This document shows, piece after piece, positions 56,099 through 64,000 of a stretch of 64,000 bases of DNA. Position numbers and translations under genes: made by a program. The stretch is from Chloroflexi bacterium TSY. GTDB lineage: Bacteria; Chloroflexota; Anaerolineae; Caldilineales; Caldilineaceae. The stretch is taken from NCBI GenBank assembly GCA_019217005.1, contig JAHBNG010000014.1, positions 1 to 64,000 on the forward strand. Reading direction: 5' to 3'. Position 1 is the first letter of the stretch; each line of letters starts with the position of its first letter. The notes beneath the pieces were generated by a model. It was not told where the DNA came from and did no database searches. It worked only from the letters and a program-made list of their open reading frames with translations.

Positions 56099-57112
56099 AT
56101 GATCACATCCAAAGTACGAACACTACTAGAGAATCGTCCTGTGTTGAGTGACGGGGCGATGGGAACCATGTTGCAAGATCTTGGTCTGACCGACGGCGGT
56201 GCGCCTGAGTTGTGGAATGTCGAACACGCTGATCGTGTTCAGAAGGTACATCAAGGATATATAGATGCTGGCGCAAACATGATCGAAACCAATACATTTG
56301 GTGGCACGTCAGCTCGACTCAAGTTTCATGATATTGGTGATCGGGTCACAGAGTTGAATCGAGCCGGTGCACGTATCGCACGTGACATTGCGGAACCAGC
56401 TGGCGCTTTGGTTGCGGGTAGTATTGGACCGAGTGGCGAGTTGATTGAACCGGTTGGAGCACTCACGATGGATGAGGCCCGTGAGATGTTTCAGGAACAA
56501 GCAATGGCGTTAGCTGAAGGCGGAGTTGATCTTTTTTTGATCGAGACCATGAGTCATCTAAATGAAGTCGAGGCTGCTATACAGGGAGCACGTGCCGCTG
56601 CCTCTGAACTGCCCATTTTTGTCACTATGAGCTTTGATACCAATTTTCACACAATGATGGGAGTCAGCCCGTCACAAGCTGTTCAAACGATTGCGAACTG
56701 GGGTGTGGAGGTAATCGGAGCCAATTGTGGGAACGGTATGGATGAAGTAGAGGTAATCATGCATGAGATGGCGATGAGTCGTCCTTCTGGCACTTATCTG
56801 CTCGTTCACAGCAACGCCGGATTGCCTAAATTTGTTGATGGTGAGATTAAGTATGATGGTACGCCAGAGCGAATGGCTGACTACGCTGTATCGATGCGCA
56901 ACTTAGGCATTGATATCATTGGTGGGTGTTGCGGGAGCACGCCAGAGCACATTCTGGCGATGCGCAATGCACTAGATGCCGTAAAAGGACAACCGATTTC
57001 CGGTCCAGATGCTCCTGGAAAGTCAAACAATCAGGTTGAAGATGCAGATAGTCGGGCGAAACGAAGCGCGGCGCGGCGGCAAGAACGCCGCGAGCGGGTC
57101 GCCCGCGGATAG
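56099..57112 (+). CDS. Homocysteine S-methyltransferase-type zinc methyltransferase (BHMT/MetH N-terminal domain)
   Basis: 337 residues, a stand-alone Pcf02574-type barrel. N-terminal VLSDGAMGTMLQDLGL and ETNTFGGTSARL are typical. The zinc ligands are Cys210 (GANCGNG) and Cys277-Cys278 (GGCCGSTPEHI). These enzymes move a methyl group to a thiol such as homocysteine, from betaine-like donors or via corrinoid protein. No cobalamin domain is attached. A 35-residue basic tail (SAARRQERRERVARG) is unusual and similar to that of the RACo protein. It is followed 14 bp later by the DUF1638 gene. Confidence 0.9.
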   Translation: MITSKVRTLLENRPVLSDGAMGTMLQDLGLTDGGAPELWNVEHADRVQKVHQGYIDAGANMIETNTFGGTSARLKFHDIGDRVTELNRAGARIARDIAEPAGALVAGSIGPSGELIEPVGALTMDEAREMFQEQAMALAEGGVDLFLIETMSHLNEVEAAIQGARAAASELPIFVTMSFDTNFHTMMGVSPSQAVQTIANWGVEVIGANCGNGMDEVEVIMHEMAMSRPSGTYLLVHSNAGLPKFVDGEIKYDGTPERMADYAVSMRNLGIDIIGGCCGSTPEHILAMRNALDAVKGQPISGPDAPGKSNNQVEDADSRAKRSAARRQERRERVARG

Positions 57113-57126
57113 TAGATACATTCAGC

Positions 57127-57726
57127 ATGAAGATTGGCATTATTGCCTGTGGGGCAGTTGTGCGTGAGATGATTGCCATTGCCAATCGGCAAAAGTGGAA
57201 TTACGAGCTAACGGCTGTTCCCGCCCAACTTCATAACCGACCCGATCGAATTGCGCCTGCTGTTGAAAAACAGCTAGATGAGTGGGCAGAACGGTTCGAT
57301 CTCATTCTGCTCGGCTATGCCGACTGTGGTACGATGGGCATGCTGGATGACTTGATCGCCCGTTATTCTCACGTCGTCCGTGTGCCAGGTCCTCATTGTT
57401 ATGAGTTCTTTGGCGGTGATGTTCAAATAAAGCAATCAGAAGATCATCCCGGAACTTTCTATCTCACAGATTTTTTGGCGCACCATTTTGAAGGGCTCGT
57501 CTGGCGCGGATTGGGTCTAGATCGCTTTCCAGAACTGCAAGATACCTATTTTGGCAATTACTCCCATTTGATGTATCTACGTCAACTTTCGGAATATGAT
57601 GAGAGTGAGCGGGCAAAGACGGCAGCAAAACGACTTGGTTTGCACTATGTTGAGATAGAGAGCGGCTTGGATGTTTTGGAGCAACGTTTGGTTGAGATCG
57701 TCGAAACATATCGAAAGAGAACATAA
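57127..57726 (+). CDS. DUF1638 family protein
   Basis: 199 residues. Conserved segments MKIGIIACGAVVREM, ILLGYADCGTMGMLDDLI and RVPGPHCYEFFGG (with Cys and His that may bind metal) fit DUF1638. Its function is unknown, but it occurs with trimethylamine/betaine-type methyltransferases and corrinoid activators. Last gene of the four-gene C1 group, 14 bp after the methyltransferase; convergent with the kinase gene. Confidence 0.88.
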   Translation: MKIGIIACGAVVREMIAIANRQKWNYELTAVPAQLHNRPDRIAPAVEKQLDEWAERFDLILLGYADCGTMGMLDDLIARYSHVVRVPGPHCYEFFGGDVQIKQSEDHPGTFYLTDFLAHHFEGLVWRGLGLDRFPELQDTYFGNYSHLMYLRQLSEYDESERAKTAAKRLGLHYVEIESGLDVLEQRLVEIVETYRKRT

Positions 57727-57880
57727 GCCACCGATCGGGAAATCAATGGCTTAGCACTTCTCGGGAGGGAGCAAGAGCGGCGCTGAATACTACTCAATAT
57801 TTAACCTCTCCCCAGAAGGTTTTGCTTACTGTATCGCAAATATGCTGTGGAAACATCAAAAAATTTAGTTGACAGAATTG

Positions 57881-58891
57881 TCATGGATTGATTTGTGGTC
57901 GAAGGATACGTGAACCAATCATCCCAAGTTGCTTGGCCAGTTCCTGAAACATCTCTTCATCGCGATAGATCCCGACAATCGCACCACCGGACCCGGCAAA
58001 TTTTGCGCTGGCTCCGCAGCGACGAGCCGTTTCAACCATCTGAACTTGCCAAGGTGGAAGGTTGTAGATCTTTCTGCGGGTGTCAAAATTCTCGTCAATC
58101 AGTTCGGATAGGCGAGTAACATCGCGCTGGAGCAATGCGTCTCGTCCCTGTACCGTCAACTCGGCAAAGTGCTTCATCGAGTCAACGACAATTCCCTCCC
58201 CTCGATCAAAGCGGCTCCGTATATCGTTGTGGAAGGTTTCAGTTGGTTCGCTTAGCTCCGCATGATAGGCTACAAAGAAGGGTGGTAGCCAATCTGTATC
58301 CAACTGTTCATACCGATAACAGGTCAATTCATCCACTGTTTGAAGAGAGTTTTGGTCAAAATCCATATAGACCATCCCTTCATAGCATTGAATGACCCGA
58401 TCCTGAAGACCAGCCGTAATGCCAAGTTCCTCTATTTCGACTGCTAGCACAAAGGTAGGTTGAATTTCTAGAGGTATTTGTACATCGTAATACTCCATCA
58501 GACAGCGCAATGTTGCAACAATGATCGAGCTAGAACCTGCCAAACCAACCTGACGGGGAATGTTGGTCTCATAGCGAACTGAAAAGTTGCGGTCATGAAG
58601 TTGAATCTCTCGCTTTTGGCAATATTCAACAAAGCGCTTGATGGTGGCTTTGATTAGACGAATACCGCCGTAGTAACCATGAAGTTGGACATCTTTGGCC
58701 AGATCATAGATCGAGCTGAAACGGGCGCGATCGTCTTTCGCCAATACAATATCGACTGTATCCCACTCATACAGAACGACCTCTGCAGAGAAGTTCCGAA
58801 CAATAAACGAGATAGTCTTACCATTGTAGCCATCCGATGGATTGCCTAGAAGTCCTGCACGGGCATAGATAGGTTTGCGAATGATGATCAT
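57881..58891 (-). CDS. GHMP-family sugar kinase (glucuronokinase-like)
   Basis: 336 residues. It has the GHMP pattern: N-terminal RAGLLGNPSDGYNGKTISF, the ATP-binding loop PRQVGLAGSSSIIVATLR (PxxxGLxSSS type), and C-terminal KFAGSGGAIVGI. The closest type is glucuronokinase and related sugar-1-kinases. It overlaps galU by 4 bp (ATGA), so kinase and uridylyltransferase are translated together: a sugar would be phosphorylated at C1 and activated with UTP to a UDP-sugar for wall or capsule polymers. Substrate is inferred, not proven. Confidence 0.85.
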   Translation of the reverse strand: MIIIRKPIYARAGLLGNPSDGYNGKTISFIVRNFSAEVVLYEWDTVDIVLAKDDRARFSSIYDLAKDVQLHGYYGGIRLIKATIKRFVEYCQKREIQLHDRNFSVRYETNIPRQVGLAGSSSIIVATLRCLMEYYDVQIPLEIQPTFVLAVEIEELGITAGLQDRVIQCYEGMVYMDFDQNSLQTVDELTCYRYEQLDTDWLPPFFVAYHAELSEPTETFHNDIRSRFDRGEGIVVDSMKHFAELTVQGRDALLQRDVTRLSELIDENFDTRRKIYNLPPWQVQMVETARRCGASAKFAGSGGAIVGIYRDEEMFQELAKQLGMIGSRILRPQINP

Positions 58892-59766
58892 AGCTCTAGC
58901 TCCCTCAAGTATTGGCGCAATGTTGCCCCATGCTTCTCGTCCGCAAGAGCAAATTCCACAAATGAACGAAAATAGGAGTCAAAATTGCCAATATCATAAC
59001 GCTGTTCATTTTGACTCAAGCAAACGCCATAGACTTTCCCTCCACCCTGAATTACTAATCGGATCGCATCTGTTAATTGTAGCTCGCCACCAGAACCCGG
59101 GGTGATCTTTTGTAACGCTGGAAAGATTTCGGGGGCAAACACGTAACGCGCGGCGATGGCTAGATTACTTGGTGCCTCTTTTACCGTGGGCTTTTCGATG
59201 ACATCTTCTAGCTGGAAAACATCGCCACTAGTCATGGGCTTTGCCACACCATACTTATACGTTTCGTCCGTGGGCACTTCTTCAAATGCAATGACAGCCG
59301 CCGCTTGGTGATCGACAAAACAACGCCGCATCCGATCAACTACATTACTTTCGGCATTCATGCCGATAATCGAGTCGCCAAGAGCGACAACAAATGGCTG
59401 ATCGCCCACGAAGGGTTCCGCACAAGAGACTGCATGACCGAGACCTAATAATTGACGCTGGCGAGTGTAAAAATATTGTACTGGCGCCCGCTCGAAATAG
59501 AGCTCTCCCAATAGTTCTTCTTTCCCAGTTTCGCGCAGATTTTGAATAAGATCTGCATTGAGATCAAAATGGTTTTCAATCGAGGTTTTGCCAGGACCGG
59601 TAATGAAAAGAATACGCTGGATCCCAACGCGCGTCAATTCCTCAACAACATATTGGACGACTGGCTTGCGACCGACAGGCAACATCTCTTTCGGCTGAGA
59701 TTTTGTTGCTGGCAACAATCTGGTACCAAGTCCTGCGACTGGTACGACGGCTATACTGGTATTCAT
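58888..59766 (-). CDS. galU: UTP-glucose-1-phosphate uridylyltransferase
   Basis: 292 residues, normal GalU length. VPVAGLGTRLLPATKSQPKE is the nucleotide-binding signature; KPVVQYVVEELTRVGI, VALGDSIIG and VIEKPTVKEAPSNLAIAARY follow in the usual order. It makes UDP-glucose from UTP and glucose-1-phosphate. First gene of a two-gene unit with the GHMP kinase (4-bp overlap). A perfect 15-bp inverted repeat (59,823-59,893) sits about 60 bp upstream of the start. Confidence 0.94.
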   Translation of the reverse strand: MNTSIAVVPVAGLGTRLLPATKSQPKEMLPVGRKPVVQYVVEELTRVGIQRILFITGPGKTSIENHFDLNADLIQNLRETGKEELLGELYFERAPVQYFYTRQRQLLGLGHAVSCAEPFVGDQPFVVALGDSIIGMNAESNVVDRMRRCFVDHQAAAVIAFEEVPTDETYKYGVAKPMTSGDVFQLEDVIEKPTVKEAPSNLAIAARYVFAPEIFPALQKITPGSGGELQLTDAIRLVIQGGGKVYGVCLSQNEQRYDIGNFDSYFRSFVEFALADEKHGATLRQYLRELEL

Positions 59767-59822
59767 GTGAATAAATCCTCAGAATAAAAGCTCATGGTTC
59801 TAGGCCGCTCCAATTACTAAAC

Positions 59823-59893
59823 TATCCACAGATGGACGGGATTGACTGGATTTTTCTCCTTCTAATCCTGTAAATCCTGTCCATCTGTGGATA
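59823..59893. repeat. Palindromic repeat with TATCCACAGATGGAC arms
   Basis: Perfect 15-bp arms at 59,823-59,837 and 59,879-59,893, with AATCCTGTAAATCCTG-type core. This is a familiar kind of dispersed bacterial palindrome. It lies upstream of galU. Confidence 0.75.
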
Positions 59894-60038
59894 ATCAATT
59901 TTTGGAATCGCCCTAACTCTCTACATCTAGTTGAGCAAATAAGATACTCATAAGGGGCCCAATAGTCAAGCTTAAACGATTCGATTGATCCATATAGATA
60001 TATTTCCTCACCGTAAATAAAAAGTCTGAAAATAGTCT

Positions 60039-60416
60039 CAGTAGATCCAAATTTGGCGTTTTTGGCTATTTTCAGTCGAGATTGCAGGGATTTTGGAGTC
60101 ATTTATTCAGATTTCGGTTACAGAAAACAACCTATTTCATATCTGAAAATCGCCCAAATCTAGGGGTGGTTCAGAATTAGGTTTACACTTTTGATACATA
60201 GATAAAAATCTATATGAGGTCATTTTCTGCCTGAGCATGGCTCAAAGTAGAAAATATAAACATCTTTTCTCTTTGCAAAAATGTAAACCTAATTGTCCGC
60301 CTAAAATGAACCACCCCCAAATCTAACGCAAAAACTAGATATCGACCGGCAAATTTGTATTTATGTCAACTGTTTAGCCAGAATTCTCTCTCAAAACCTG
60401 AAATTTGGATCTACTG
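60039..60416. mobile_element. Element B, copy 3, carrying a nested element C
   Basis: Ends CAGTAGATCCAAATTTGG and AAATTTGGATCTACTG, flanked by AGTCT (60,034-60,038 and 60,417-60,421). Inserted in the orientation opposite to copies 1 and 2. Subtracting element C and its 8-bp duplication leaves exactly 215 bp. Confidence 0.95.
60163..60317. mobile_element. Element C, complete copy nested in element B3
   Basis: 155 bp with GGGGTGGTTC/GAACCACCCC ends, flanked by CAAATCTA (60,155-60,162 and 60,318-60,325), which belongs to element B. Element C therefore inserted after element B was in place. Confidence 0.95.
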
Positions 60417-60543
60417 AGTCTGACAAGTGATCAACTAGATATGATATACTAAAATTTTTGTGAATGGACTTATGGTAACCGACATAGAGCGCCGTATACA
60501 CAATTGAGTAAACAAATATGCCTCCGGAAAGCGTGTAATCGAT

Positions 60544-61353
60544 ATGCAGCTAATTGTGAATGAATCTCCGACAGCCTATATTGATGAATCAAATCGAACT
60601 GAGCATCAAACCAAACGGATAGCCCCAGAACATGAAACAATAAAAAGGATAACCAACTCACAGGACGTGCCTGACCACAAGCTCTCCGACACCATCTTGT
60701 ACACCATCACCACTAGAACCACGGGTACAACTGACGATAAGTTTTTCGCAGCCTTGACGCACCATATCGCTGAGATTCTCCCTGCAAACTATTTTTGTGC
60801 CACGAAATTTTTTGGCACTGGTTTGGACATGGCCGCAGTTTTTGACATTGTATACAGGCACAAAAGGGCAAGCATTGTCAATGACCAGTCAAACAAAGGA
60901 ACAAATGTGCATGTACCGCCTTCCTTTGCTGAGCTATCATCCCACGAGACACGACCTATCACTTCACTTGATGCTGCCTGGCAAGGCACTGGTCGTATTC
61001 TCATTGTGGATGACGAACCACTTGTACGAGAATTCTGCCAAGTCATATTGGAGGACGTCGGTTTCGATGTTTTAACAGCAGATGATGGAGACGAGGGAGT
61101 CGAGACATTTCGTCAATACCAAGATGAAGTTGCGCTCGTCATTTTAGATCTGATTATGCCAAAGTTGAACGGGGTGGAGACATTTAAACAACTGAAACAG
61201 CTCCGATCCGATGTCAAGGTAATATTTTCAAGCGGCTATGGCGAACAGCTAGTCGTTTCCCAGATCAATGAATTGAATCAGGCCCGCTTTCTTCAAAAGC
61301 CGTATCAGTCCACAGATCTTACTTCCTTGGTCCAAGAATTGCTTGAATCATAG
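60544..61353 (+). CDS. Response regulator receiver protein with a decayed kinase remnant
   Basis: 269 residues. Residues 150-266 are a complete receiver domain: acidic pair Asp156-Asp157 (RILIVDDEPLVREF), phospho-Asp202 (VILDLIMPKLNG), FSSGY and conserved Lys in FLQKPYQ. Residues 85-125 (FGTGLDMAAVFDIV, NKGTNVHVPPS) look like the last part of an HATPase domain of a hybrid kinase (GxGLGLAAVYGIV, KGTxFxxYLP) with decayed key residues. The first 80 residues are unrecognised. It is thus probably the end of a former hybrid histidine kinase, with the front lost, retaining the receiver. Element B3 ends 128 bp upstream. Confidence 0.75.
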   Translation: MQLIVNESPTAYIDESNRTEHQTKRIAPEHETIKRITNSQDVPDHKLSDTILYTITTRTTGTTDDKFFAALTHHIAEILPANYFCATKFFGTGLDMAAVFDIVYRHKRASIVNDQSNKGTNVHVPPSFAELSSHETRPITSLDAAWQGTGRILIVDDEPLVREFCQVILEDVGFDVLTADDGDEGVETFRQYQDEVALVILDLIMPKLNGVETFKQLKQLRSDVKVIFSSGYGEQLVVSQINELNQARFLQKPYQSTDLTSLVQELLES

Positions 61354-61442
61354 AACAAATAGCTCTCCCGAATCGTGTTACTGAAATAATCTCTCCTCAA
61401 AAAGCGTCTATAAATTAAAACACCGATCCTTTTTGCACTCCG

Positions 61443-61491
61443 CAGGACAACGGTATACGTTTTTTCCCTGTAGACGTATACCATTGTCCTG
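61443..61491. promoter_or_regulatory. 18-bp inverted repeat upstream of the STAND gene
   Basis: CAGGACAACGGTATACGT (61,443-61,460) and its near-perfect complement (61,474-61,491) with one mismatch and a 13-nt loop. It ends 20 bp before the ATG at 61,511, in the leader. Could be an operator or RNA hairpin regulating the gene. Confidence 0.6.
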
Positions 61492-61510
61492 CTCACTAGA
61501 CCAAGAGATT

Positions 61511-64000
61511 ATGCCAGACTCAACCAAACTCGCGATTCTGACAGACCTGCGGAAAGAGGTTAAATTAACCCTGGCCGATATGGCGCGGCAGTGTGGACTA
61601 ACCGGTCGTCAAAGCCATCAGACTGCAGGTGAATGGGAACGAGGTGAGATCACCCCCCGTGAGCGGACGCGGCGCCGGAAATTCATCCACTACCTGTGGA
61701 ATGATCTGCGGCTGCGACAGAACCCTGAACAGTTCGAGGCAATTTGGACTCTCTTGATGCAAGAGTGGCGATGGAATCCTCTGACCGATGAGGAACAGCG
61801 TCTCTTGGAGCTAAATCAATCCTCTGGATTCGCCTCGTCAATGAACAGAAGGCCATCAACCAATGGCGTCATGGCCACGAGTAACACACCCTCCGATCAT
61901 GTTCCTGTTTTTGTCGACGGGCAACCATCGAATCCGAAAGTCGAATGGAACGGTTCGGACACGGTATCTTTGTCTGACACAGAACCATCCACAACGTCCA
62001 GCCATTCACCTTTCCAAGCCCCCGCACCGACACCCCATTTTGTTGGTCGTCAGGACGAACTTTTTGCGCTGCAGGCGCGCTTGACCCAGGGATTGCCGCC
62101 GCGGATCTATGCGTTGGTCGGCATGGGTGGAGCGGGCAAAACCACCTTGGTAGCCCAACTGGCCCAATGTCTACGCAATCGATTCTCCAATGGTGTGCTT
62201 TGGGGATACGCCGCCTCCAGCGACCCGCTTAGCATTCTAGGCAATTGGGCCACTGCCTATGGCTATGACTTTGGTGCCTTGAGCGATCTACAAAACCGGG
62301 CTGCCGCGGTACGAGGTGTCTTGGCTGACAAAGAGACGTTGCTTGTGATCGACGATGCGACGAGCATTGAGCGCGTGCGTTATCTCTTGCCCAACAGCGA
62401 CAGGTGTGCCGTGCTGCTCACCACGCGCAGTGAGGAAGTGGCGATAGGTCTGGGGGCCGAGGTTATTCAAGTCAGCGAACTGACGCCAGTAGATGGACTG
62501 CAACTGTTGACGAATATCTTAGGTGATGCGCGCGTAAGGGCCGAAGTAGAAGCCGCCCAAGAGATCTGCACCCTACTTCACCACCTCCCGCTGGCGGTCG
62601 AGATTGCGGCCCAATATCTGGCGCCGCGCCCTCGTCGTCGCCTGGCTGACATGGCCGACCATTTGCGTAGCGTTCAAAATCGCCTGGATTTGAAGATCAG
62701 CGACCGCGATGTGCGTACTTCCTTTTCCATTAGCTGGGACGCGCTCGACGACGAACACCGGATCACTTTTGCGCACATGGCCGTCTTCGAAGGACGCTCC
62801 TTCACGGCTGATGCGCTGGCTGCGCTGCTTGACCTGGATCTTTTCGCAACCCAGGATCGACTCGAGATGTTGAAGGCCCTGTCGCTCGTTTGGGAAGAGG
62901 GAGAGGAGCGCTATCGGCAGCATCCGTTGTTGGCCGATTTTGCGCTGGAGCAGCTAGATGGTGAACGCCAACCGCAATTACGATTATTGGACTTTTATCA
63001 AAAAAAACCAAGCCCAATACGATGCGATGATGACGGAATGGGATAACATCACAGCTGCGATTCGCACTGCACGTCGATTAGAAGTATGGCAGAAGATCAT
63101 GCATTATGCGGATGCATTGTCCGACGTCTGGTTTACCTATGCGTGCTATACGGAAGCCAGGGAGGCGCTTCAATGGGCCAGCGAAGCAGCAGAATTGACG
63201 GGAAAACAGCAGATTTTAGCACACTATCTCCACTTGTGGGGAGCTGCTTGTCTTGAACAAAATGATTACGAACAGGCCAGGGCCTTGCTACAAAAAAGTT
63301 TGGGGCATGCCGAAAAACTCGAGCTGGATGTGACGATTGCTGATGCTCTCTTTGGGTTGGCCCGAATTGCGATTGAGCAAGCAAACTACGTTCAAGCAGA
63401 AGAGCTATTGGCTGATTGCCAGGCGATACGAGAAGGATTAAAGGATGAATTGGGGACGTCCACTGTTCTTTATTGGCAGAGCATGATCACATATCGCCAC
63501 GGTGACTACGGTGCCGCAGAAGAGTCTTGTCAACGAGCGCTGATGATGCAATCCAAATTCGGTAGCAAGCAGTCCATGATTCCGACACTTCGTTTGCTGA
63601 CGGACATTTCACTTGAAACCGGCGAATATACCCAAGCGTATGCCTATTGCCAGCAAGCGATCTCACTTGCCACAGAACTCCAAGACCAAGGCGAATTGGG
63701 CGCATCGATGTATAGCATGGCTGTTGTTTGTCGCAAGTGTGAGCAATTTGAGCTTGCGGAACAATATGCTGAAGATGCTCTGGAGGTGTTTCAACATATA
63801 GGGAGCAAGGCTTTTTGTGCTTATACACTTCTTTGAGATTAGTCGGATAAAAATATGTTTGAGTGACCTTGAAATAGCGCGGGAATTTATTCGGGAAAGT
63901 GTTGTTCTTCTACGAGAACTAAAAGATGAAGCCAATCTGGTCTGGGTCTTACGGCGAGCAGGGGATCTGTCTCTGCAACTTGGCGATCCTTATGCAGCAG
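61511..64000 (+). pseudogene. STAND NTPase (HTH-NB-ARC-TPR), frameshifted, 3' end off the window
   Basis: ATG at 61,511 follows the inverted repeat. Order of parts: an N-terminal helix-turn-helix-like region (LTLADMARQCGLTGRQSHQT, AGEWERGE), a low-complexity linker, an NB-ARC ATPase (HFVGRQDELFALQARL, P-loop GMGGAGKTT, Walker B TLLVIDDA, GLPPRIYALV), the HHLPLAVEIAAQYL helix, then TPR repeats. An A8 run at 63,000-63,007 shifts the frame; A7 would restore LLDFYQKNQAQYDAMM. A second shift occurs in TTT at 63,832-63,834; TT would restore CAYTLLEISRIKICLSDLE. The frame continues to the right edge. STAND proteins act as ligand-triggered switches in regulation or defence. Truncated products or slippage at A8 are possible. 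Confidence 0.82.

Noticed and set aside
61433..61510. Upstream extension of the STAND protein
   Set aside because: It reads through the inverted repeat; the ATG at 61,511 directly before the conserved HTH region is the better start.

Overview
The window looks like a chromosomal segment of a Chloroflexota bacterium, probably of the Anaerolineae/Caldilineae side. This is inferred from the gene set: a split TIGR03960/TIGR03936 radical-SAM pair, a CpXC-domain protein, tandem LCP proteins, Thr/Pro-rich TNTP linkers in envelope proteins, and a corrinoid-type C1 cluster. No rRNA is present to confirm it. Housekeeping genes (gmk, pyk, fabF, malQ, cinA, galU, rsfS, hinT) are intact, while transposases and several accessory genes are broken.

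Layout. 1-13,800 is a minus-strand block of envelope proteins: a Big/Ig-repeat membrane protein cut by the left edge, a membrane coiled coil, a VWA/binding-protein lipoprotein, an OmpA-domain remnant, a truncated TadG-like protein, a secreted beta-helix protein, a protein with four cyclic-nucleotide-type domains, and an SH3 lipoprotein. After a tRNA-Leu come an ECF sigma factor and a membrane anti-sigma candidate (14,446-16,954). From 17 to 36 kb, two copies of one insertion sequence bracket a mixed core region: hinT, a UvrD-like ATPase, fmdB, gmk, a rhomboid protease, malQ, two LCP genes, an HD phosphohydrolase, cinA and a CpXC gene. The segment 37-46 kb holds fabF, pyk and rsfS between three further IS elements of different families, all with broken transposases. 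A hybrid histidine kinase follows (46-49.4 kb), cut by a small element. Next are the radical-SAM pair, a probable free-standing small RNA (about 52,685-52,916), a corrinoid/C1 methyl-transfer group (53,190-57,726), a GHMP kinase plus galU pair, a response regulator with a decayed kinase remnant, and a frameshifted STAND NTPase that runs off the right edge.

The most striking property is the density of small non-autonomous elements. At least four families recur with clear target duplications: A (about 80 bp, 8-bp duplication, eight copies), B (215 bp, 5-bp AGNCT duplication, three copies), C (155 bp, 8-bp duplication, two full copies and one half copy) and D (about 80 bp, five copies). A 100-bp double-hairpin element occurs twice. 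They nest in one another and in IS elements, so the order of insertion can be read, and they have truncated, fused or interrupted host genes. I did not see a CRISPR array, prophage, restriction system or other complete defence system. The best candidates for something new are the small RNA at 52.7 kb and the layered mobile-element nests.
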